This document shows positions 1 to 11,800 of a stretch of DNA of 39,580 nt, piece after piece. The position numbers were made by a program, and so were the translations under genes. The stretch comes from Zygnema cylindricum (taxonomy: Eukaryota > Streptophyta > Zygnematophyceae > Zygnematales > Zygnemataceae): assembly GCA_037447655.1 (NCBI GenBank), contig JBBHKE010003545.1, forward strand, positions 27,501 through 67,080, in the 5' to 3' direction. The first letter of the stretch is position 1, and the number at the start of each line of letters is the position of its first letter. The notes under the pieces are model-generated. The model saw only the letters and a program-made list of their open reading frames with translations. It was not told where the DNA came from and made no database searches.

Positions 1-7
1 AATGTGT

Positions 8-212
8 TTAATCAGGATAAGTTGCCTGCTGATGCAAAAGAGACGCCCATCTTTTTGTTTTTTCGTGTCGGGTTTGGGGTTCAAGACCTTGACATTTGAA
101 GGAGAGGGAGAAGGAGTGTGTGTTAAACCAGCATAAGTTGCCTGCTATTGCAAAAGAGACGCCCATATTTTTGTCTTTTGGTGTCGGGTTTGGGTTTCAG
201 GACTTTGGACGA
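8..212 (+). repeat. tandem duplication of an intron end and acceptor (p32-like gene)
   Basis: Positions about 8-96 and 124-212 are two diverged copies of one segment, period about 117 bases. Both contain AAGTTGCCTGCT, GCAAAAGAGACGCCCAT and GGTGTCGGGTTTGGG or close variants. The second copy ends in TTTCAG followed by the coding exon at 201. The first has GGTTCAAGACCTTGAC at the equivalent place, so it carries a damaged copy of the acceptor and the first exon bases. Confidence 0.8.
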
Positions 213-360
213 TCGTCTTCAGAGTCTTTTTGACAAATTTCTTTACCAGCGAGGTTTTAACGCTGATCTGGCGCGATATATGAGGGCGGCCCTAGCGGCA
301 AAAGAACAGAGAGAATATGTCCACTGGCTCGAAGACGTCGCAAAATTTATTTCCAAGTGA
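201..360 (+). CDS. p32/MAM33-type mitochondrial matrix protein, C-terminal exon (partial gene)
   Basis: The last exon of a gene whose earlier exons lie left of the window. An acceptor (TGGGTTTCAG, ending at 200) precedes the frame starting ACT TTG GAC at 202, and the stop is TGA at 358-360. The ~52 residues match the C-terminal helices of the MAM33/p32 (mitochondrial glycoprotein) family: LDDRLQSLFDKFLYQRG, then ADLARYMRAAL, then KEQREYVHWLEDVAKF and a short basic end. These helices help form the acidic doughnut-shaped trimer of the family, which acts in the mitochondrial matrix. Transit peptide and acidic core are not visible. The ATG at 148 lies in the preceding intron and is not the start. 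The family call rests on recognising the pattern, not on a search. Confidence 0.82.
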
Positions 361-1395
361 GATTATGTTCTTGAATTTTAAACCGTATGGTACCGAGGTT
401 CTTCATCATATGTTTTTGGTGTTATATGGTACGGTTTTGTTTTCCTATCGTGGTACTGATTTTAAATTGTTTGGTACTGGTCGGAGATCGTAAGATTCTG
501 ATTCTAAATACCATACTGTACGGAGGTTTAATGTGACCGTGGTACCGATTCTAAATATATGGTGGATTTGAGTCTAAACCGTATGGTACTGATTCTAAAT
601 CGTACGGATATCGACCTGGTGACGAAGTCGAGTATCCTGTGACTTGATTTCGAAACTGATTTTTCAGCATGTGTTAAAAAAGTGTTTTTTTTTTTCAAAA
701 AATGATTAATTTTTTCTTTTGGAGAGTCGGGAAGCTCGAGCGTTCGTCGTTTTTGAAGAATTCCGGTTCAAAATGGGTAGACTAAGTTTTTTTTGTATGG
801 AAACTGTGGGAAACTTTTTATGTCAAGGATAGTAAGTAATGATCGTTTCTTAGTAGTCTTTCCCTCATATCGGAGTGAAATCTTACGGGTATGTTGTTAC
901 ATGATATTAAAGGTTGTCAATTTAGCCGAATTTCTCTCCGGAAATTGAAATTCACGGTGTCGATAAAACTTTGAGTATGTTGTTTCGACAAGTCTTTTCA
1001 TTTTTTTTGGTTCAGTTTTGAGGTTTTTAGTCACTAGTGGGAGCAAGATCTCTCACGGGGATTTTGTTCGTCCGATAATTTGGAATTAATAAATTTGAGG
1101 CTATTGTAGCATTTTCCGTCCTTCCCTCCCTCAAAGCTTGCTGAATTGATTTTCTAGGGTTTTTTAGGATTTCCAAACCTTGCACGTTTTTATGACCCAT
1201 TTGTATTCCCGAAGTGTGAGAGCATACAAGCATTTCCATTTTTCAATGTTCCTTTTGTGTTGTTCAAACTTGACTGTTTTTGTTTTATTTTTTGTTGTTT
1301 TCTTTTCCCAGTCTCTCTTATCTTATGGATGTTGGTATAAAGTTTGTATCGAGAGTCAAAGGCAATTGGTTTTTTCGTTAGACCAAAAATCTTTA
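361..1395. other. no gene seen; degenerate GGTAC-rich words
   Basis: Downstream flank of the p32-type gene. Between about 380 and 620 the words GGTACTGATTCTAAA and CCGTATGGTAC recur several times in degraded form. The rest is T-rich single-copy sequence with only short, unconvincing open frames. Confidence 0.5.
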
Positions 1396-1612
1396 TACCG
1401 TGTATCGCTACTTATGTATTAGGGTTTTCTTTTCGCTACGTAGTCACTTCTTCTCCGTGCACACTTGTCTAATTTTCAATTGGAGACCATTGGGAAGCTG
1501 AGAATCTTGCCCCTTAATCACAACCAAGGGATGAACAATCTACTGAGTGTGTACAGAGAAAATATGTTTTAAGTGGAGAAAAAAACCTTTACACTAGTAA
1601 CGATACATGGTG
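1396..1612. mobile_element. near-palindromic ~215-bp MITE, copy 1
   Basis: Starts TACCGTGTATCGCTA after a TA and ends ACGATACATGGTG before a TA. The arms (CTCCGTGCACACTTGTC and GAGTGTGTACAGAGAAAATA) pair with each other. The same sequence recurs near 17.2, 27.7, 28.1, 28.7, 29.7 and 36.9 kb. This copy is among the more diverged. It has no coding capacity. The TA flanks suggest a Tc1/mariner (Stowaway-like) relation, which is inference. Confidence 0.75.
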
Positions 1613-1958
1613 TACTTTATAAATGCACATATGGTGGACTACCAAAGGTTTGCCCGCGTCTCGAGGATAAAGCCGGAGACACCGCATCTGTTGAATGTTT
1701 GGATTCAAGGAACATATGGACTCTTTTTGTTTTTTTTTGGTAGGGGTTAAACGTATGAATGTTTTGTAAAGGCAAAAACTCCTTTTCATTTCCCATGTTT
1801 GGCAATATGATTGATGCTTTCTTAGACTAAAAAGGTTACATCACAAGAGAAAGAAACTTGCATGAAGATATGGTATCATTTCCAATGTATGTTTAAAAAA
1901 CTAAATAAGGTTAATTTTTGAAGACACAATGGGATCACACTAAGCTCGCTGAATTACA
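1613..1958. other. no gene seen
   Basis: AT-rich spacer between the MITE and the retroelement reading frame. It may contain the 5' junction of that element, but no boundary or target duplication is visible. Confidence 0.4.
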
Positions 1959-4543
1959 GTGCAAAATGACACATCGAGCACCTCTTTCATACCACGTCGG
2001 CCACCTAGGCCATCAGATGTCCCGGCCTCTTATCGTCGAGCAATTCACTTAGGCCGAGTTGGTGAGCTTTCTCGAGCGGTTCGGGCCCTACAGCCATTCA
2101 CCCCTGCCCCCGGATCTTCTTCTACTATTGAGGTCCTTCGAGCTCTCCACCCCCCTGCCCCTTCCCCTTTACCCCCTTCCATCCACACCTTTGAGCCTTG
2201 TGAGAGTTTTACTTTGGATCGGGAGGTTTTCATTAAGGCTCTTAGCTCTTCTCCTCACCTTTCAACGGGGGGCCCCTCGGGCACAATATATGAGTTGTTT
2301 CGCGATGTTTTGCCCCCTGAATCGGGTGCCCGGGGGTTCGATGTGTTTTTTCAAGTATGTTCCCTTATTGCTAGTGGGGATGTTCCCCCTCGGATTTGTG
2401 ATCTTCTCACGGCGTCCCGCCTTGTGGCAGTCGCCAAACCTAATGGTGGGATCCGCCCTATCGCCGTGGGAGAGGTTTTATATAGATTGGTGGCTCGTGC
2501 GATATGTCTCCAGCTCCAACCAGCTTTCCATGATTATTTCTCTCCTCATCAGTTTGGAGTGGCCACGAGAGGGGGTTGTGAGGCCGTGGTCCACGGGATT
2601 CGGGCTTTGTTGGATGTACATCCGGATTGGTTGGTCCTTCAAGTCGACGTTTCTAATGCATTTAATACGGTGGATCGGAACGTGATTTTTTCAGAGCTTA
2701 TGGCGGCTCCATCTCCGATTGTCCAATTATTCCCCTTTGTGAGGGCTTTCTATTATTTGACAAGCAACCTTTCCTTCTCGGCCGATGGTGATCTTATTCC
2801 TTTCTCCTCTGCTACTGGCACTCGCCAAGGTGACCCTCTCGGCGGACCATTGTTCGCCCTTGCCCATTACGGGCCCTTCGTGCCTCCGCAGCCGCCTTCC
2901 CTTCTTGCCTTTTCCCTTCGGTCGCAGATGATATGCACATTATTGGGCCAAGAGAGCAAGTCGTGTTGGCATATGATTTTTTTCAGGGAACGTTAGCCGA
3001 ATTCAACCTTTCAGTTCAGCCGTCGACGTGTGTTATTTGGTCTCCTCAGGATATTCCACTTTCGTTTACTACCCCTCCTGGTTTTCAAACCCCTTCTCCC
3101 TCTGATGCCATTCGTGTGCTTGGTTGCCCCCTTGGTTCAGATACTTTCGTGACCCAATTCCTTCATGATGCTTTACAGACAGATCTAGCCCAAGTGGACG
3201 ACCTTCCTCACCTTCCCGATCCCCAAGTTGCTTTTGCTATGTTAACCAGGTGTTTTCCCCACCGCCCTTCTTACCTCACTCGTACTTCCCCTCCCACCTC
3301 GACATTTGTCTCTCTCTCGGCTTTTGACGATCGCCTCATGGACGTCCTCCACACTCTGTTAGGTCGCGGGGCATTTGATCGCGAGTCTGGGCCATCGGCC
3401 CGCATTCATGCATCCCTCCTTGTCTCTACTGGGGGGTTGGGTCTATTATCGACCGCTCGTGTTGCTCCCGCTGCCTATTTCGGAAGTTGGTGTCTTATTG
3501 CCTCTACTCTTGTTTCCCGTTTCTTAGCTGGGGACACCCCCGTTCTAGCTACTGCTATCCCTCGGGTTTCAGACGCTGTGTTCGCCTTCAAACGATCTCT
3601 ATTGGACGCGTCACGTTCTCTTCCTCCCCATTCCCTTGTGGATGTGCCGATTTTCTCGACCCTTGTTACAAAATCTGTTGAGCGTGTATAGGAATCGATT
3701 TCCGATCGGGTTGTCGCCACCATTAAATCCGAGCTTCTCAAGGCGCTTCCCTCCGATTCTTCTCGTGCCCGTATTCTCTCCTGTGGTGGACCTGGTTTTG
3801 GGTCTTGGCTTTTTCCCACACCTATTTTGTCCACTCTCCGATTGTGACCAGCTCAGTTCACCACCGCCTTTCGGTTTCGCCTTGGCCTCCCCCATCCTCC
3901 TTTACTTGGCTCTCTTGTTTGTGCATGTGGTCGTGTCTTAGGGCCCGATGGTGTCCATTTGCTTCGTTGCTCCCATGGGGGTGATTTGATCCAGGCGCAC
4001 GACACTATTCAAGACACCGTTGCCACTATCGCTTCAGAAGGGGGCTTTTCTGTGCGTCGAGAGGTTTCTCATATTATTCCCTTGCGTGAGATCGATGTTG
4101 TTTTGCTTGATGGTGCCCGTCGCATTTTCGGTGATATTGTTCTGGCGAACCCTACTTCAGCTACAGTTGTTGGTCAGGCGGCTCGACATCTTGGGGTGGC
4201 AGCTCGTGATGCTGCTAAGGCGAAGGAGCGTGATTATGCCCACCGGGACCTTATGGATGACTTTATTCCGATGGCGGTCGAGATCTTTGGTTGTTTGGGT
4301 GTTGCACTGGACGAGTTTCTCCGTACTTGTGCTCGACGTGCTTTTGAGCGTCGAGGACCTGTGAGCCCTCCTCCTTCGGTCCTTACTTCTTTTTACCGTC
4401 CACGCTTATCTGTGGCTCTACAGCGAGTGCAGGCTTCTATTCTCCTCCGATCGACTCTTGCAGTTATGGATCGTCGTTGTGCTCCGGAACTCCCTCAACG
4501 TGCTCCCCCGGGCTGGGGGGACTTACGGGGTTGTTTTTCGTAG
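1959..4543 (+). pseudogene. non-LTR retroelement ORF: reverse transcriptase plus restriction-like endonuclease, decayed
   Basis: The open frame at 1959 begins without an ATG, so the element is probably 5'-truncated. The RT domain shows AVAKPNGGIRP (about 2430), the motif A region VLQVDVSNAFNTVD (about 2635), motif B TGTRQGDPLGG (about 2815) and motif C VADD (2921-2932). Motif C lies in a different frame: a 1-base loss near 2867-2872 moves the protein to the frame used from there to 4543. That frame is broken by TAG at 3689-3691 and TGA at 3845-3847. After the RT come a finger-like CACG...GPDGVHLLRC (CX1CX9HX3C, about 3919-3970), an endonuclease-like core (REIDVVLLDG, then GDIVLANPT) and a lysine-bearing AAKAKERDYA. 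This matches elements with a C-terminal restriction-like (PD-(D/E)XK) endonuclease rather than an APE endonuclease. The GC-rich codon use contrasts with the AT-rich surroundings. Confidence 0.85.
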
Positions 4544-4790
4544 ATATTTAATTGAGTTAGGGTTGGGGTTGGGGTTTGTAGCTTTGTTTTTGTGAGTTGC
4601 CGTGCTTTTCATTTTGAGTTAGGGTGCTTTTATTTTCCTTGTTGTTGCTTCCATTTTTTGTGTGTTCTTGTCACACTTTTTGTTTTTTATTGTTGTTTTT
4701 CAATGTTGGTCATGCCACCCTTTTTGTACCCCCAGACTTAGATGGTTTACCAACGTGCTCTTTTAATTTATCTTGCACCTTGTTATTTGT
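4544..4790 (+). mobile_element. 3' untranslated tail of the non-LTR element
   Basis: T/G-rich tail with the conserved block GACTTAGATGGTTTACCAAC at 4735-4754. The same block recurs at about 5648 and 6243 in two other 3' ends of the family, which supports this as element sequence. A telomere-like string (GTTAGGGTTGGGGTTGGGGT) starts near 4556. The exact 3' end is unclear. Confidence 0.55.
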
Positions 4791-4950
4791 AAGTTATAAC
4801 TCACCATATGATACCGACGTCATTTTTATGTAATTTGACATGATTCAATTGTCCAAATACACCCAAGATTTTGTATGATACAATGGTGTCTTGGGTTCTA
4901 TCTAATGTGACATTGGTAGGCAGTCAGGATACAGTTCACGATAGCGTGTC

Positions 4951-5220
4951 TCAGTATAACCATTGCACTTTTATCTTACATTGCATTTTATGTTTTGTGC
5001 TATTCGCATGTAACCGCACATATTAACAATGCACCTTAGATTTATATAAAATTGATTGCAATTTTGTATAGTAAGCTCATATGTCTCAGTATAATCATTG
5101 CACTTTTCTCTTACGTTGCATTTTATGTTTTGTGCTATTCGCACGTAACCGCACATATTAACACTGCACCTTAGATTTATATAAAATTGATTGCAATCTT
5201 GTATAGTAAAGCTCATATCC
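4951..5220. repeat. 135-bp direct tandem duplication
   Basis: Two adjacent copies, 4951-5085 and 5086-5220, both starting TCAGTATAA and sharing CATTGCACTTTT, TTTTGTGCTATTCGCA and GCACCTTAGATTTATATAAA. They differ at only a few positions, so the duplication is fairly recent compared with other arrays here. No coding potential. Confidence 0.85.
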
Positions 5221-5439
5221 ACCCTCTTGTAGTGTTACTACATAAAATATTTATAGCATCGGCCGATAATCACTTTAACAGGGCACAAGTTTACGATTCA
5301 ATTTTTTTCTTTTTCAGTTTTTGTTCACAATCGCTCGTTTAATTATCCTATTAGTAGCTGACTGTAAAATTAGGGTAGATGACTAGAGAAGTATTAATGG
5401 TTCTCTTTAGTCATTGGTTGGGTACGTAAAATACGAATC

Positions 5440-7995
<2,556 letters not shown>

Positions 7996-8100
7996 CTAAC
8001 AATTGACTAAAGTTTGATGCAATAGATGCTCTATCTGATACTTCCAACCATAGAAATCCGTGCCGTTCAATTTGGCAACGGTATTAGCGTTGTTAGGCCC
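7996..8100 (-). pseudogene. copia-type Gag N-terminal fragment
   Basis: On the minus strand, 8094-7999 encodes about 30 open residues including AKLNGTDFYGWKYQIEHLL. This is the characteristic start of many copia-superfamily Gag proteins (LNG...W...ME.LL pattern). A stop (CTA on the plus strand at 7996-7998) follows. It differs from the Gag of the copia pair at 18-26 kb, so it is from another copia lineage. It lies just beyond the last BUD13 exon found. Confidence 0.65.
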
Positions 8101-8604
8101 ATAACCTATTATTAGATTAGACATCAAGGCAAATGAAAGTAGGGTGGAAGTCAAAATAGACAAGTTGATAAAGACAAAAAAGACAAGGAATTCCTTTAGA
8201 TTAGATGATCTTTTAAGAGCAGGACGGCGTTTACGTACAAAATGAAACTATCTCGAGAGTGACCTCTCGAGATTCAAAAGAGTCTTTGTGACCTTCAGGG
8301 TCATTTGGTTCTTCACTAGAAAGGTAGGGTCACCGATCGTGTAGAACACAGGCAGATCTGGACTGAATCATATTTCGTACTTTAGATTCTAGAGTAGGAC
8401 GGGAAATCCTACGATGGCTAAAAGAAAAAAAAAGAAAGCTAGATGATGAAATTCTCGATCATGCTATGAACTGAATAATAGAAAAAATTATAGATACCGG
8501 AATTTACTAAAATTCTACGTACAACAGAATTCTAGCCTGCAGGAGAATGCTCCTAATATAGACTAACTCCAACCTTTTTCTACCGAATACATTCTTTGTG
8601 ACCA

Positions 8605-8872
8605 CATAATGGACCATATATTTCAACAGTTTTCTGTCTATCCACACTAATATGGTGCTTAGCAGTACTGGGATCAACACCGTCCCAGTGACGTCCAAAC
8701 AAGCCCCCTTTTTCTCCCAAATGGAATCTATAGTATAGACCATACAACAGACCATATATTTCTAACAGTTATTTCAGCCTATCCAAGCTATATATGGTGC
8801 TTATCCCAGTCCATCCCCACTAATTACAGTGCTTACCAGTACTGCGGTCGACGCCGTCCCAGTGACGTCCAG
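8605..8872 (-). repeat. partial duplication of the BUD13 exon 8 donor region
   Basis: The segment at about 8742-8872 (end of exon 8, donor, intron start) recurs in diverged form at about 8608-8695. Shared blocks are CGTCCCAGTGACGTCCA, CAGTACTG, GGTGCTTA and GACCATATATTTC. In the exon frame the extra copy still reads RHWDGVDPST, but its donor GT has become CT. A further weak match lies at about 7960-7980. Confidence 0.75.
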
Positions 8873-11800
8873 GCCGGATATCGAATCGATTTGGAGGCGG
8901 ATTTATACGACGCTTTAACCATGAATGGGGCGGAACTTCTTGTGGGATTTTAAACCCAGATTCTCGCATCGCTTCATTTTCTCCCAAGTCAGGAAGGACA
9001 AACTCGGGTTCTCGTTGCTGCCATGCAAAACATTCGTTTTTGAGACATTTTCTTCTTCTCTTGTTTCCCGTGTGTTCTTGTTGGTTGGGTATTACAGTTA
9101 TTTGAGCGGTTAGGTTTGTTATTGAAGATTTCCTTCGGCTTTTTTTAGCCCGTCTCGGTGGGATCTATGAGTATTTCAAAAGGCTCTTGTGTTATCGAGG
9201 GTTACTTTGTTTGATTAACTTTTGGCCTCTAACATTCAACTTTCATCTTATATCTCTCGACATTCCAGTGAGACATCTGCAATTTCATATATATGAAGGA
9301 AATTGGAAACAAGTTTAATTTTATTTTTTGCATTTATTTGCAATCAATTTCTTCTCTGGGCAACCAGTGGAAAAGGATAACTGTCATCAACTAATAAAAA
9401 CTATTAAGCTACAGACCCATGGTCATAACAGTAAAACATAAAATAGAATATGTATACCTGACAACTTAAATGAAAAACTATAACTCGGTCGTAACAGTAA
9501 ACACTAAATAAAAAAGAATAGAAAACGTGATAAACCGCACGACCGAGTGCAAACCTGACGACTTTGATGGACTTTTTATGAGCTGAAGGTTCAAGAATTC
9601 ACCTTTACCAAATGAGCCATAGGATCTCCCCATCGAATTCTCTCTCGTAACTGCTTATCCAAGTCCACGTCACTGCAATCATCCTTCCCGCATGCATTCA
9701 AAATCTTTATTTGCAATTATTCTTGTCGATAATCATGAAAATATACGATACAAAACCTTGCCATGCAAGCAATTTGTAATTATTCTTAGTGACTGTCGTG
9801 AAAATAAACAACAAATTGCAAATATTTCTTATAGACGGTAGCGAAAGTATGCAAGGGTTGCAATTATTACCTTACTAACAGTTGCAAAAATATTCAACAA
9901 TTCACAATTATTTCTTATCGACATATTTTGCAATCATTAATATAATATTACAACAATAGTTTGCAATTTCTTACTTCTGTAGAGCAAATGGACGATCGGC
10001 AGCAGCAGCAATTTCAGAAGCTTCAATCTGAGCCGCTCGTTGTTGCGCTAACCCTTTTCCCCAAACTGGAGGAGGAAGTTCCTGTTTTCCAACCAACAAT
10101 TGATGATATACTCTTTAAAAAGATAATTTTTATTGAAACAATCTAGTATCAAAGCAACCTTTATGAAAAGAGCCTTTATTAGGAAAACGAAACAGAAACC
10201 TATCTGGAGTACAGCAGTCAAGTGAAAGCCAAAATAAACGTGAAAATGAAACAAAAGACATAACTAACGAACATAAAGGGAACAAAGAAGAATCTCAAAG
10301 AAGAATTTACAGAGAGAAACGACAGATCACAATCTATCGGCAAATAGTTTTGGTCCGGCAGCTATAATAATGCCATTCCATAAATCCCACAGAATTAAAG
10401 CTTCACTGCCCATCACTATTACTGTTAAAGATTTTCCGAACGATTAAAAACATTGGTTTTATGTTCAACCATTTAAGGTACGCGATTGGAAGGTAACGGT
10501 TTACCTTACGATCGGGATGTCATGATTAAAAATTGCAAAACTGTGTCATTAAAAAAACTACTTTTAACTGACCAAAGAATGTTTAGCACTTATCGCAATG
10601 GACAATATCCACTAAACAGTATACAGTTTAAAGAACAAGCACCAGAAGTTACCTTTTTCTTTGCAGCCTTGCTTTCTTCCATGATTTGCTCCAGATTCGA
10701 TTTTTTCCCTGAAACAACATCAGAATCACATTAAAATAAATAAAGAACCTGTCTGAAACTTCATTATGTGTGTTAACCATTTTCGTCCATACGTCTAAAA
10801 TAACAGAACAAAAATTGCGGGAAAAAACAGAAGCCGTTGACCCCTCTTGTCCCTCACCCTCCCCCTCCCCCTCATCCTCCATACCTTGTTTATCGCGGTA
10901 TACAGTTTCTGCACCTCTCCCTGTCACTGATGCATCAAGCTGCTGAAATCTACAGGAAAACATACAAAAAAAAACAATTATGACATGATTAGTTTATGAC
11001 AGTGTGAATAACAAAGAGAGTTCTCGTAAGGTGATTACACATAAGTCGATCACTGGTGTTTATGGCCAGTGGAAAAAAATCCGTACAAAACTGTACGGGA
11101 AAAAGTACAAAAAAAGTACAATATTATCCGCAAAAACAATAATGCAACAATAACGTAACACAATGACATAACCATAATATAACAATATGCAACACCTCGA
11201 ACTTTTCAATTTTTTCAGAAGACCTTGACCACAACACTTCTCTCAGCATTTCCAAAAGGAGTGTGTATCATGCATGTAACTTGATAGGTAAGACCTAAAA
11301 TCCCAAAACCTAATTCCTAACACCTACATCACAAAAGAATAAGAAACCCTTGAATGAATTGGGGATTTTTAGGGTTTTTTAGGAAATACCTGATTATGTC
11401 GTCACGTCTCTTTTGCTCTAATTCTGCTGTAACCTCTTTGCCCGATCTCAATCCCGAGATAGTTCCATCAGTCATCCTTTGTTGTCCATTTGTCGAAATG
11501 TTTTTTTGTAGTTTACTCGAGTCTTGAGGACTGGAAAAGCGTTTTCTAGGAGGAGACAAATCACGGTCATTTTTAATTTTATTGCGCAGAGAGGTGTTCG
11601 GGTTTCCATCTTCCCATCGTCTCCTCTCGATTCCTTGTCCAGGTGATTCTGGAGACAATCTACTGCGTTTCTGAGGAGGATATGATTCTGAAGAGATTTG
11701 GGGTCTACTTCTAGGAGGAGATAAGTCAAGGGAGTTTTTCTCGCTCGCATGGATTCTACGAGGAGGAGAGAGATACTGGTTTCTTCGAGGAGGAGAGAGA

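Noticed and set aside
4552-4625. Telomere-like GTTAGGGTTGGGGTTGGGG
   Set aside because: Only one imperfect string, inside the untranslated tail of a retroelement; not an interstitial telomere array.
8220-8300. FES-containing minus-strand stretch as the last BUD13 exon
   Set aside because: No pyrimidine tract before its AG, wrong residues before F-E, and no family-like end before the stop.
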